The notes: generated from the letters alone by a model not told the origin. A stretch of 64,000 nt of DNA from CALBGR01 sp964499935 (GCA_964499935.1 CAZCMS010000001.1:372001-436000); one strand, 5' to 3'; positions 1 through 7,600 are shown, numbered from the stretch's first letter. Numbers and translations: made by a program.

Positions 1-12
1 TATTGTATTCAT
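1..12 (-). CDS. start of a gene running off the left edge
   Basis: An ATG on the minus strand at 10-12 is preceded by AAGGAGATACATT, an ideal Shine-Dalgarno at good spacing. Only four codons (M N T I) are in the window, so the product cannot be named. The ribosome-binding context (AAGGAGATACATTATG) is the same as that of the 425-residue gene at 197-1474. Two NrtR-type operators and a promoter lie directly upstream, so I infer that it belongs to the NAD regulon. Confidence 0.5.
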
Positions 13-29
13 AATGTATCTCCTTGTAG

Positions 30-50
30 TTATTGTGTAAAACACACTAA
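30..50. promoter_or_regulatory. NrtR-type operator (left gene, proximal)
   Basis: A 21-bp imperfect palindrome with half-sites TTATTGT and ACACTAA around a 7-nt centre. One base differs from the consensus TTAGTGT-N7-ACACTAA found at four other NAD-locus sites. It lies between the predicted -10 and the start codon of the truncated left gene, a position suited to repression. Confidence 0.6.
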
Positions 51-64
51 GTATGTTAATACAC

Positions 65-93
65 AATGTATACCTTAGTTAGTGTAAAGTCAA
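65..93 (-). promoter_or_regulatory. promoter of the truncated left gene
   Basis: Read on the minus strand: -35 TTGACT (88-93), a 17-bp spacer, -10 TACATT (65-70). The -35 lies inside the operator at 79-99, so a repressor bound there would block RNA polymerase. Confidence 0.55.
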
Positions 94-99
94 CACTAA
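79..99. promoter_or_regulatory. NrtR-type operator (left gene, distal)
   Basis: A perfect 21-bp palindrome in its arms: TTAGTGT, 7 nt, ACACTAA. Its centre carries TTGACT on the minus strand, the -35 of the left gene. It has the same layout as the sites at 2353-2373, 6112-6132 and 6163-6183. Confidence 0.7.
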
Positions 100-137
100 T
101 TTATGAAAAAACAATGGTTACCTCTGTTGAAATACGC

Positions 138-178
138 AAAAACCCCTCGTAAACTGTATGATTTACGAGGGTATTTTT
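138..178. terminator. rho-independent terminator after the 425-residue gene
   Basis: CCCTCGTAAA (144-153) and TTTACGAGGG (162-171) form a 10-bp stem with an 8-nt loop, flanked by A/T runs on both sides. On the minus strand the stem is followed by GTTTTTG, so it ends transcription of the gene at 197-1474. Confidence 0.85.
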
Positions 179-196
179 GTGTTTGGATGAAGTTAT

Positions 197-1474
197 TTAA
201 CCGACGAGTACGTGACCACCAGTCTTTTTAGTGAGATCAAAGTTTGCATCAATAAAATCTATGACCACCTGAGGATCAATATCGTGTGCAAACACAATAT
301 TTGGCCCATGTTGTTCAAGGAATACTGCCTTGATTTTACCGTCGGCGTGTTCTGTAAGTCCGTTGGAGGTATTCTCTCCACACTGATGACTACCGCACTC
401 GTACTCGCGTTGAGATACGCGATTAATTGTTGAGCCTTCTTTGAGTTCGCAGTGGAAATGCACAATACAGTCACTGCCGGGGTTTTGCTCGAAGACGATA
501 CGCTGTGACTGACCTCCTACAGATGGCTTGCTGCCGTATGCAATAACGCTGTCTTCGCCATCTGTTTCAACTTTAACAAGCCCTACTCTATCGAGGTCGT
601 TAAAATTGGTTTTACGCATGGACGTAAGGAACGTGGTTGGACCTATTTTGGCTGCGAAGTGCTCGGCTGTTTTACCGTCCACAGGCTGATATGCGCCAGC
701 CTGAATACAATGATCTACTACTGCACGAAGAGCTGGGAATACCTCATCGCTCCTCCAGTTTATTGACTCTCCGGCAATGACAGTAGAGCGAGTAAAGTTC
801 ATCTGTGATCGCTCGTGTGCAATTTCGACCAATCCACGCAACGCTACGTCTCTGTTGGTTGTTTCGTGGTAGGCTGCCTCTTCAGGAGTAATCACCATAG
901 CAAGCCCCGTCTTTATATCATTTGCAAGCACAAGGTTGAGGCTGTTGCGTTTAAGGCTTTTTAGTCCAATCGTGTACTGAGTATCCGGGTCTGCATCGAC
1001 GGTTGTTTTGAATCCTACGGTAAATATATCTTTGCGAGCTGGCTGTGCTCCAATACCATCCCGACGAAACGCAGGAATAATTTTAGGATTTGGAATAAGA
1101 TCCATCGTATGTGGCATAGCTGAATCAAGCTTTTCGCCACGTTTATGAGGCGCTATCTCTCCAATTTGACCTCTAAAGTCTGTAATAGCTGGTGCCCAGA
1201 AGACCACACGGGTAGAGTAATCTCCCAGAAACTCTTCTGCGAGCGCTCGTAGGTCATCTGACGTTTCAAGTCGGCTCTCAGGATCTGCCATTCTGGTCAG
1301 GTGTATATTTGTATCCATTGTTGGCATAATTTCTTCGCAGAGTGCTCCGAGCTGCCTTGCGGTTGAGCCGAATGCGGGTGCCGAAAGTGCAAGATGGCTG
1401 CGCACAGGTTCGAACGTGCCACCACCAACAATGTGGATTTGTTTTGTATAGTCTCCTTCTTCTGGGTTGCTCAT
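197..1474 (-). CDS. CoaB/DFP-like domain fused to a class II aldolase/adducin-like domain
   Basis: 425 residues, not a family I can name with certainty. The N-terminal half resembles the phosphopantothenoylcysteine synthetase (CoaB, DFP) fold: a nucleotide-binding IHIVGGGTFEPVRSHLAL start, a VVFWAPAITDFRG segment where CoaB has its AAV-DY motif, FTVGFKTTVD, and LVLANDI where CoaB has its VANDI. The C-terminal half (about 210-425) resembles class II aldolases: KPSVGGQSQRIVFEQNP, paired metal-type histidines in IVHFHCE, and a late EQHGP. No CoaC decarboxylase domain is present. It has a strong Shine-Dalgarno (AAAGGAG) shared with the truncated gene to its left. It sits among NAD genes but has no obvious NrtR operator of its own. 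I infer a role in cofactor or sugar-nucleotide chemistry; the substrate is unknown. Confidence 0.6.
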   Translation of the reverse strand: MSNPEEGDYTKQIHIVGGGTFEPVRSHLALSAPAFGSTARQLGALCEEIMPTMDTNIHLTRMADPESRLETSDDLRALAEEFLGDYSTRVVFWAPAITDFRGQIGEIAPHKRGEKLDSAMPHTMDLIPNPKIIPAFRRDGIGAQPARKDIFTVGFKTTVDADPDTQYTIGLKSLKRNSLNLVLANDIKTGLAMVITPEEAAYHETTNRDVALRGLVEIAHERSQMNFTRSTVIAGESINWRSDEVFPALRAVVDHCIQAGAYQPVDGKTAEHFAAKIGPTTFLTSMRKTNFNDLDRVGLVKVETDGEDSVIAYGSKPSVGGQSQRIVFEQNPGSDCIVHFHCELKEGSTINRVSQREYECGSHQCGENTSNGLTEHADGKIKAVFLEQHGPNIVFAHDIDPQVVIDFIDANFDLTKKTGGHVLVG

Positions 1475-1517
1475 AATGTATCTCCTTTACGGTTTGTACT
1501 GTGTATAATGAAATAAC

Positions 1518-1547
1518 TTGCTACATATGAACATATGATTGTATAAT
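1518..1547 (+). promoter_or_regulatory. promoter of the TrmB-like gene with a palindromic spacer
   Basis: -35 TTGCTA (1518-1523) and -10 TATAAT (1542-1547) are 18 bp apart. Most of the spacer is CATATGAACATATG (1524-1537), two copies of the self-palindrome CATATG. Its position between the divergent gene pair suggests an operator, perhaps for the TrmB-like protein itself (inference). Confidence 0.45.
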
Positions 1548-1581
1548 AAAAAATATAACAATTAATTATTCATCTATAAAA

Positions 1582-2352
1582 ATGTATATTAAAAATATAG
1601 ACAATCGTATTTATGACATCCTAAAGCAGGCCGGGTTGAGTGCGAGCGAAAAAGCTGTGTATATAACTGGATTGCAAAATGGACCTGTTAAAAGCGCAGT
1701 ATTAGTGCAAGAGACTAACCTACCCCGTGTTACTGTCCAGCTTGCCTTAAAAGAGCTGATTCGGCTAGAAGTGTGCAAAGCTACCCCTGTAGATAAACGA
1801 ACATATATCTACGAAATGTTACCTCCTAGCAATCTTAAAAAGCAGCTTGGTGCTAGGATACGACACATAGAAGAGATTATGGATGAGCTTGATCGCGTGT
1901 CGATTTCTGGCGAAGAAGAAATGCAAACACAAGAGGCTCAAGGTCAGCAACAGGTGCAAAATTTACTAGAATTAGCACTTCGCTGTAAAAGTCGTGAATG
2001 GTCGATTATTGCACCTAAGGACAATGCGCTGCTCCATATGCCTGAAGAATACAAGCAGTATTTTAAGCAGGTACGAAAAGAGCGCCAGATTGTTAGCAAG
2101 ACCCTATGGGAAGCGCAGTTTAAAGGCAAAAATACAAACTTACGCGATGTATTAATGAGAAAACCACGCTTTGTGCCTGATAGTACAGGGAAAATACCCA
2201 GTATATTACTGGCGTTTGACGATTCGTTATTGATGATAGAAGGCAAAAAAGCTCCCCGGGCCGTACTAATACGCAATAAAGCTACGGTAAGCACTTATCA
2301 AATAGTGTTTGACATTGCATGGCAAGCTAGCCGTGAAACTAAAAATGATTAA
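1582..2352 (+). CDS. TrmB-family transcriptional regulator
   Basis: 256 residues. The N-terminal 85 residues form a winged-helix domain of TrmB type (LSASEKAVYITGLQNGP, then VQETNLPRVTVQLALKEL as the recognition region). A helical, probably coiled-coil, linker follows (about 90-130), then a C-terminal domain (about 140-250) with the alternating strand/helix pattern seen in TrmB-like effector domains. TrmB regulators usually sense sugars; the ligand here cannot be read from the sequence. It is divergent from the CoaB/aldolase-like gene and followed by an operator and the ADP-ribosylglycohydrolase gene, so it may add a second layer of control to the NAD locus. No Shine-Dalgarno is evident. Confidence 0.75.
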   Translation: MYIKNIDNRIYDILKQAGLSASEKAVYITGLQNGPVKSAVLVQETNLPRVTVQLALKELIRLEVCKATPVDKRTYIYEMLPPSNLKKQLGARIRHIEEIMDELDRVSISGEEEMQTQEAQGQQQVQNLLELALRCKSREWSIIAPKDNALLHMPEEYKQYFKQVRKERQIVSKTLWEAQFKGKNTNLRDVLMRKPRFVPDSTGKIPSILLAFDDSLLMIEGKKAPRAVLIRNKATVSTYQIVFDIAWQASRETKND

Positions 2353-2389
2353 TTAGTGTATTGAAAACACTAATAAATTTTGCTACCAT
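2353..2389 (+). promoter_or_regulatory. NrtR-type operator and promoter of the ADP-ribosylglycohydrolase gene
   Basis: Perfect half-sites TTAGTGT (2353-2359) and ACACTAA (2367-2373) flank ATTGAAA. The centre supplies -35 TTGAAA (2361-2366), followed after 17 bp by -10 TACCAT (2384-2389). This repeats the operator-over--35 design of the other NAD-locus promoters. Confidence 0.7.
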
Positions 2390-2413
2390 ACAGACAGTCA
2401 AAGGTGTTGCTAA

Positions 2414-3442
2414 ATGAAGATAGAACAACTCGAAAAAATGAGGAATGTAGGGGAGAATTTATTGCCAACTATTGCTTATGGGGATGCTGCGGGTTTACCA
2501 TTTGAAGGTCAAAGACCTACAACAACTGCAATTGATGAGCTGCATGATATTCGATCTAATCCATTTGTCGGAGAGTACCCGGCAGGCACCTGGAGCGATG
2601 ATACTCATTTGAGCGTAGCAGTTGCGCAAAGTTTGATTGCGTCGAAAGGGTTTAGTCTCGATCATCAGGCAAGCGTCCATGTGCAAGCTTTGCGCTATGT
2701 CAGGGGAGAGATCAATGATTCGAAGTACGCTGCACCGATACTTGAATCTGCTGGACAAAATAGCTGGGGAGGCAGCACCACAAGAAGTGTGGAGCGAATT
2801 ATTGCCGGAATTTCGCCATACGACTCCGGTGAAGTTGAGGGTGCAGGAAATGGAGTGCTCATGAAGCTAGCCCCGCTTGCGTATTGGCAAGTGGCGCGTG
2901 ACACAACGAGCTGCGAATCAGATCAGCAGATTATAGATCTTACTCGAATGACACATTGTGCACCTGAAGCTATCGTTTCGAGTCTAGTACACAGGGATAT
3001 GTTACGTGAATTATCAGAGAGCAGTTCTGTCGATGCTAGACAAGTGTATCTACGTGCAGTAGCGGGCGCAAAATCGTATGAATTAGAATTTGACCCAGAT
3101 CACAAAACAAGTACAGTCTTGTCTCGTATTTCGTCAGAAATCGAATCTAATGCCCTTGACAAGAAGAGGATTGTTGAAGTTGCTTTGAAGCGTGGTTTTT
3201 ATGCTCCAGAGACATTGCTTATGGTGTACGGGAGTTTCGTGTTAGAGCAGGTTTTTCCTGAAGCTGTGTACCGAGGTGTGGAACTTGGAGGAGATGCAGA
3301 TAGCGTAGGTTCTATGCTCGCGACCATGACACTTTTCGCTAGTGGTGTAGTCGTGAAGCCTGGTGACTACGACAAACTCACTGATATAGGGAAGCTAGAA
3401 ACAGCATCGCATGAGTTAGCTAGTGCTGCGCTAAATCGGTGA
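2414..3442 (+). CDS. ADP-ribosylglycohydrolase (DraG/ARH family)
   Basis: 342 residues, the usual length for the family. It should hydrolyse the bond between ADP-ribose and a modified protein or other acceptor, using two Mg ions in an all-helical fold. Visible motifs are GDAAGLPFEG near the start, the metal site WSDDTHLS (canonical TDDTQ), GNGVLMKLAPLA (canonical GNGAAMR-AP), and GGDADSVGSMLA near the C-terminus (canonical GGDTDTIA, with the first Thr replaced by Ala). An NrtR-type operator covers its promoter. Genes of this family are known members of NrtR regulons, where ADP-ribose links NAD turnover to the repressor. It converges with nrtR, with 17 bp between them. Confidence 0.88.
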   Translation: MKIEQLEKMRNVGENLLPTIAYGDAAGLPFEGQRPTTTAIDELHDIRSNPFVGEYPAGTWSDDTHLSVAVAQSLIASKGFSLDHQASVHVQALRYVRGEINDSKYAAPILESAGQNSWGGSTTRSVERIIAGISPYDSGEVEGAGNGVLMKLAPLAYWQVARDTTSCESDQQIIDLTRMTHCAPEAIVSSLVHRDMLRELSESSSVDARQVYLRAVAGAKSYELEFDPDHKTSTVLSRISSEIESNALDKKRIVEVALKRGFYAPETLLMVYGSFVLEQVFPEAVYRGVELGGDADSVGSMLATMTLFASGVVVKPGDYDKLTDIGKLETASHELASAALNR

Positions 3443-3459
3443 GTCGAGTGAGCTTTGCC

Positions 3460-4140
3460 CTAGTCGAAGCTACGCGAGAGGACTTCGAGGGAGTCTTTGT
3501 TGAACTGATAGAGACGGGCAGGCCGATGAGCCCCTTCGCGGGCGTATTGTTCAGTAGCATGAATAAGATCCAGGCTTAAAAACTTTTTGCGGAAGTTGCG
3601 CTTATCAAGTTCTCGGCATAGTACTGCCTCGTAGGCACTCTGTAATTGGGTGAGTGTAAATAACTCTGGTAACAAAGCAAATATCACATTTGTATACATG
3701 AGCTTATTTGCAAGACGCTCATGCGCGTATTTGATGATGTGCTCGTGATCGTATGCCAACTTAGGTAGGGCCGAAATATTGAAAAACTGAGGATTTTGAC
3801 TGGTTTTACTGGATTTTGGCTCGATATTCTTTCCAAGACCCATATAGGCAATTGATACGGCATGACCTCGAGGGTCGCGTGCAACGGTATCGAAAGTGTA
3901 GAGTTGTTCAACAAGCGAAAGATCACTGGACTCAACGCCACCTTTTGTCTTAAGTACCCGCACCATGGCTTCTTGCGTTGTTTCCCCAATTGCATTGTAG
4001 CCACCAGGGAGCGCCCAGGCATCCTTGAAGGGTTCCTGAGCGCGCTGGATAAGCAGTACTGAAAGAGCGCCATTAATGAGCTGAAAGACAACGCTGTCAA
4101 CTGTCAGGGTAGGAGGAATATATTCGCTTGTGTATGACAT
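3460..4140 (-). CDS. nrtR: NrtR, Nudix-related transcriptional repressor of NAD metabolism
   Basis: 226 residues: an N-terminal Nudix-like domain (1-150) followed by a winged-helix DNA-binding domain (about 155-226). The Nudix box at residues 46-69 keeps the Gly frame and first Glu (GGYNAIGETTQEAMVR), but the catalytic REUxEE core has become RVLKTK, so pyrophosphohydrolase activity is probably lost. That pattern is known for NrtR proteins, which bind ADP-ribose or related nucleotides as effectors. It lies 14 bp downstream of nadE in the same direction and has its own TATAAT (4148-4153) 7 nt before the ATG. Likely targets are the five palindromes in this window. Confidence 0.88.
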   Translation of the reverse strand: MSYTSEYIPPTLTVDSVVFQLINGALSVLLIQRAQEPFKDAWALPGGYNAIGETTQEAMVRVLKTKGGVESSDLSLVEQLYTFDTVARDPRGHAVSIAYMGLGKNIEPKSSKTSQNPQFFNISALPKLAYDHEHIIKYAHERLANKLMYTNVIFALLPELFTLTQLQSAYEAVLCRELDKRNFRKKFLSLDLIHATEQYAREGAHRPARLYQFNKDSLEVLSRSFD

Positions 4141-4147
4141 AACTTTT

Positions 4148-4153
4148 ATTATA
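4148..4153 (-). promoter_or_regulatory. -10 box giving leaderless nrtR transcription
   Basis: TATAAT on the minus strand ends 7 nt before the nrtR ATG, with no Shine-Dalgarno between. It would allow nrtR to be made independently of the NrtR-controlled nadE promoter. Confidence 0.5.
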
Positions 4154-4154
4154 G

Positions 4155-6095
4155 CTAATTATACCAGTTTGGGCCGGTATTTGGTGCCATACGTAAGTCT
4201 CCTCGAGGACTGAGGGCAATTGTACCTACTTTTACTCCATTAGGCGCAACATCACGTTTCCATTGGCTGTTGGTGTAGCGCCTTAGGTAGCTCATGAGCC
4301 ATTTCTGGATCTCTGCTTCGTCATATTTTTCAGCAAATGCTCGTGTTGCAAGATATCCGATTTTATCTGGACGAGTACCGTATCGGCGCTCTTCGTACAT
4401 AAAGAAGTCGTGCAATTCATAGGGCCCGAGTATATCCTCGGTTTCCTGGCTGAGATCTCCGGTTCCGGTAAGTTCGGGAGATACAGGCGTATCCAGAATA
4501 TCGTGTAGAACTTTTCTGGTAGCTTCGTCGGTTTTATTGTCTGCAAACCATCGCACCAGGTGGCGTACTAGTGTTTTTGGGACACCACTGTTAGGGTTAA
4601 ACATATTCATGTGATCGCCATTGTAGGTACACCAGCCTTGGGCATTTTCGCTCAGATCACCGGTACCAAGATCGAGCCCTCGAATACTGTTTGCGTAATT
4701 CATGAGCAACAGTTTACGCATGCGCGCTTGAGTGTTCTCGTACGCAATATCTTCCGTAACGCCATCATGCCCTATGGCTTCGAGAGCCTCCTTGGTTAAC
4801 GTGCCGATAGGCGCAACTTTGTGAGTGGTGCCTAATGTGCCTGCAAGCAAACTTGCATTATCTTGCGTACGTTCACTGCTGGCTGGGCCAGGCATGGTGA
4901 TGGTGTGAATGTAATCGTTGGTTTTTCCAAGCATTTCCGTTGCGTAGGTGGCTGTTAGCAGAGCTAATGTAGAATCAAGTCCGCCAGATAACCCAATCAC
5001 GATGCCCTGAGTTTGCTTTTCGGCAAGTCGTTGCGCGAGTGGATAAGCCATCATGGCAAATAGTTCTTCGCAACGCTGATTGAGAGTCTCTGGGTTGCTC
5101 GGTACGAATGGGTGAGGGTTAGTTTCGCGGTGGAGCTGATCGTCTTCTGGGCGCGGAGCTTGAGCTACGATTGTTCGATATTTCGTTTGTTCTCGCTGTT
5201 CTGCTGCCTGTGTTCCGTACGTTTTATTGAGTAATCGGTCGTGCGTTAGGTTTGTGCGATCGACGTCAAATACGATATTTCCAGGAGCAAGACTGAGTGG
5301 TTTAATTTCTCCGTTTAATCTACCTGCCTCGCTTACCATTTGATGCCCACCGTATACGACATCTGCATTGGACTCTCCTTTGCCAGCAGAGGTGTACACG
5401 TAGGCACATATAAGGCTTGCTGCATGACCAGTGACTACCCGTCGACGATAGTCTGCTTTGCCGATAAGTTCGTTACTGGCAGATAGGTTAACAATCACTT
5501 CCGCGCCAGCAAGTGCATGTTGAGCGCTTGGCGTAACCGGTGCATATGCATCTTCGCATACCTCAAGAGCAACTTTAGTGCCATTTACATCAAATAATAA
5601 GTCGGTGCCAAACGGTATGGTCTCCTCGCCGATGGTAATGGTTTCGTCTGTTACATTTTTGCCGGTTGTGAACCAGCGTTGTTCGTAGAACTCGTTGTAA
5701 TTAGGTAGGTGCGTTTTAGGTACGACTCCAGCCACCCTTCCTTCGGCGAGGAGTATTCCGCAGTTATACAGTAATCCGTTATGCTCAAGCGGTGCGCCAA
5801 TAACCATAGCCGGGCCATTTGCAGTTGCTTCGGCGAGCTTGCCGACGGCCTCCTGTGATCGTTCAAGCACGTGGCGATTAAAAAATAGATCTGCAGTACT
5901 ATAACCGGTAACGCAAAGCTCGGGGAGCGCAAGCAGCTCGGCTTCCTGATCTTTTGCATCCTGATAGGCGAGCAGGATAGATTCGGTGTTGGCTCGTGGG
6001 TCTGCTATTGCGACCTCTGGGCTGGCAGTCATGACTCGCAGGTAATCATCAACTGGTTTTTCAAAAATGGGTGCTTGTTCTGTCGGAGCGTTCAT
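4155..6095 (-). CDS. nadE: glutamine-dependent NAD+ synthetase
   Basis: 646 residues, two-domain form. It converts nicotinate adenine dinucleotide to NAD+ with ATP and glutamine-derived ammonia. The N-terminal nitrilase-type glutaminase domain (about 25-300) carries the Glu-Lys-Cys triad in LPELCVTGY (Glu59), VPKTHLPNYNEFYE and LEVCEDAY. The C-terminal synthetase domain (about 340-646) carries the ATP pyrophosphatase loop IGLSGGLDSTLALL and the DLGTGDLSE segment. The start has a clear Shine-Dalgarno (AGAAGGGA). It is divergent from nadD, with a shared 100-bp control region holding two NrtR-type operators, and is followed by nrtR in an operon. Confidence 0.96.
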   Translation of the reverse strand: MNAPTEQAPIFEKPVDDYLRVMTASPEVAIADPRANTESILLAYQDAKDQEAELLALPELCVTGYSTADLFFNRHVLERSQEAVGKLAEATANGPAMVIGAPLEHNGLLYNCGILLAEGRVAGVVPKTHLPNYNEFYEQRWFTTGKNVTDETITIGEETIPFGTDLLFDVNGTKVALEVCEDAYAPVTPSAQHALAGAEVIVNLSASNELIGKADYRRRVVTGHAASLICAYVYTSAGKGESNADVVYGGHQMVSEAGRLNGEIKPLSLAPGNIVFDVDRTNLTHDRLLNKTYGTQAAEQREQTKYRTIVAQAPRPEDDQLHRETNPHPFVPSNPETLNQRCEELFAMMAYPLAQRLAEKQTQGIVIGLSGGLDSTLALLTATYATEMLGKTNDYIHTITMPGPASSERTQDNASLLAGTLGTTHKVAPIGTLTKEALEAIGHDGVTEDIAYENTQARMRKLLLMNYANSIRGLDLGTGDLSENAQGWCTYNGDHMNMFNPNSGVPKTLVRHLVRWFADNKTDEATRKVLHDILDTPVSPELTGTGDLSQETEDILGPYELHDFFMYEERRYGTRPDKIGYLATRAFAEKYDEAEIQKWLMSYLRRYTNSQWKRDVAPNGVKVGTIALSPRGDLRMAPNTGPNWYN

Positions 6096-6111
6096 ACTGT
6101 TCCCTTCTTAG

Positions 6112-6132
6112 TTAGTGTTAACTTGACATTAA
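6112..6132. promoter_or_regulatory. NrtR-type operator A between nadE and nadD
   Basis: Half-sites TTAGTGT and ACATTAA (one mismatch) with a 7-nt centre. The plus-strand TTGACA at 6123-6128, the nadD -35, lies inside it. It also lies downstream of the nadE -10, so one bound dimer could block both promoters. Confidence 0.7.
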
Positions 6133-6150
6133 CTTATCTTGCATTATACT
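6123..6150 (+). promoter_or_regulatory. nadD promoter
   Basis: -35 TTGACA (6123-6128), 16-bp spacer, -10 TATACT (6145-6150). It overlaps the opposing nadE promoter and is bracketed by two operators. The transcript has a leader with a Shine-Dalgarno (AAAGGA) before nadD. Confidence 0.7.
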
Positions 6151-6172
6151 AAAGATACTTAGTAAGTGTCAA
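6143..6172 (-). promoter_or_regulatory. nadE promoter
   Basis: Minus strand: consensus -35 TTGACA (6167-6172), 18-bp spacer, consensus -10 TATAAT (6143-6148). The -35 lies inside operator B. Strong consensus boxes suit a promoter that is held down by a repressor. Confidence 0.7.
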
Positions 6173-6183
6173 GTAAACACTAA
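6163..6183. promoter_or_regulatory. NrtR-type operator B between nadE and nadD
   Basis: Half-sites TAAGTGT (one mismatch) and ACACTAA with a 7-nt centre. Read on the minus strand it contains the nadE -35. It also sits in the nadD leader, just upstream of that gene's Shine-Dalgarno. Confidence 0.7.
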
Positions 6184-6195
6184 GAAAGGATTATC

Positions 6196-6774
6196 ATGAC
6201 AGAAGTAATAGTCTTTGGTGGAAGTTTTAACCCACCCACTCATGCACATGCGGAAGTGGTAAAAAATTGCCTAGAGCAGCCAGAAATAGACGAAGTGTGG
6301 GTAATGCCTTCTGGCGCACGTACAGACAAAGCGTTTAGTACAACCGATCAAGAGCGTATGGATATGCTACACATTATGAAAAATACGGTGTTTCGCGGAG
6401 ATTCTCGACTGGTAATCAGCGATTTTGAACTTCAGCTCCCACGGCCTACCGAAACGTATCAGACGTTGGGTGCGCTTGGTATGGCGTATCCAGAGACAAA
6501 ATTTTGGTTTGCTTTTGGTGCGGACGCGTATCGCGGTATGCCCGCGTGGGAGAATGGACAGGAGATGCAAGATACACTACCAATGTATCTGTTGCCTCGT
6601 GATGGCGATATTCCTCCAGACGCACCAAATGTACGCCACTTACCGCCTTTAAGGCAGGAAACGTCTTCTACGCTTGCGCGTGAAGCAGTGGTAACCCAGC
6701 AGCCTCTCGAGCAATTTGTGCCTGTTGCTATCGCACAACACATCCAGAGACAGCAGTTGTACGTAGCTGTATAA
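6196..6774 (+). CDS. nadD: nicotinate-nucleotide adenylyltransferase
   Basis: 192 residues, typical for NadD. It joins nicotinate mononucleotide and ATP to give nicotinate adenine dinucleotide, the substrate of the neighbouring NadE. The nucleotidyltransferase motif VFGGSFNPPTHAH is at residues 6-18, and the C-terminal ATP-binding motif is SSTLAREAV, matching the family's ISST-R. FAFGADAY matches the NadD F-GAD segment. NadV, PncB and NadA/B/C are absent from this window, so the nicotinate source is unknown. It is divergently controlled with nadE and followed 8 bp later by tatD. Confidence 0.93.
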   Translation: MTEVIVFGGSFNPPTHAHAEVVKNCLEQPEIDEVWVMPSGARTDKAFSTTDQERMDMLHIMKNTVFRGDSRLVISDFELQLPRPTETYQTLGALGMAYPETKFWFAFGADAYRGMPAWENGQEMQDTLPMYLLPRDGDIPPDAPNVRHLPPLRQETSSTLAREAVVTQQPLEQFVPVAIAQHIQRQQLYVAV

Positions 6775-6782
6775 TTAGTGGA

Positions 6783-7592
6783 ATGGAATTATTTGATACT
6801 CACTGTCACATTCACGAAATTATAGAGAACCTTACTCCTGTGCACGAAAAATGGCTAAAAGGTGGTATAAACGATGTCGAGCAAGTGATTGCAGAGGCAA
6901 AAGAAGTGGGTGTTACGCGTGCGATGTGCGTAGGTACTTCGGCGCCAGATAGTGAGCTCGCGGTGCGGTTTGTCGACGGTCGCGACAATATGTGGGCAAG
7001 TATTGGTATACATCCCCATGAGGCACAAGACCATATCGATCATCCAGAGAAGTTGCAATTGTTTGAAGGTTTAGTAGAAAAGCCAAAAGTAATGGCTATA
7101 GGGGAGTGCGGGTTAGATTTTTACTATAATCACTCGCCAAAAGAGGCGCAAATAGAGGCATTAAAGTTTCAATTGGACTTGGCACAAAAGCACGATTTGC
7201 CAGTTATTTTTCATGTTCGCGATGCATTTAAGGAATTTTGGCCAATTTTTGACCAATATACAAGCCTCACAGGCGTCATTCATAGCTTTAGCAGCACTAT
7301 GGACGATATGAACGAAATATTGTCTCGTAAGCGACTCTACGTGGGTCTGAATGGCATTATGACATTTACAAAACAGCCCAATCAGCTTGAAGCAGCAAAA
7401 GCCGTGCCGTTGCAAAGATTACTACTAGAAACAGATGCGCCCTTCTTGACACCAGCGCCATACCGTGGTAAAATCTGTCAGTTAAAGCATGTGAGAGTAA
7501 CTGCCGAGTTTTTAGCAAATATCCGAGGAGAAAATCTGCAGGAATTTGCTACACAAACGACCAGGAACGCTCAAAAGCTGTTTAGAGTATAG
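6783..7592 (+). CDS. tatD: TatD family metal-dependent deoxyribonuclease
   Basis: 269 residues, the normal TatD length, an amidohydrolase-type TIM barrel. Metal ligands are visible in DTHCHIHE (5-12), GECGLDFY, the FHVRDA and IHSFSS histidines, and the late LLETDAPFLTP aspartate. TatD enzymes act as 3'-5' exonucleases on DNA or RNA or as D-aminoacyl-tRNA deacylases; the exact role here is not settled by sequence. It starts 8 bp after nadD and is probably co-transcribed with it, though no metabolic link to NAD is known. Confidence 0.93.
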   Translation: MELFDTHCHIHEIIENLTPVHEKWLKGGINDVEQVIAEAKEVGVTRAMCVGTSAPDSELAVRFVDGRDNMWASIGIHPHEAQDHIDHPEKLQLFEGLVEKPKVMAIGECGLDFYYNHSPKEAQIEALKFQLDLAQKHDLPVIFHVRDAFKEFWPIFDQYTSLTGVIHSFSSTMDDMNEILSRKRLYVGLNGIMTFTKQPNQLEAAKAVPLQRLLLETDAPFLTPAPYRGKICQLKHVRVTAEFLANIRGENLQEFATQTTRNAQKLFRV

Positions 7593-7600
7593 AGAGAAAT

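Noticed and set aside
197..6774. Phage-type NAD reconstitution or anti-defence island
   Set aside because: The genes are ordinary NAD synthesis genes with NrtR control, and no phage or defence gene is present.
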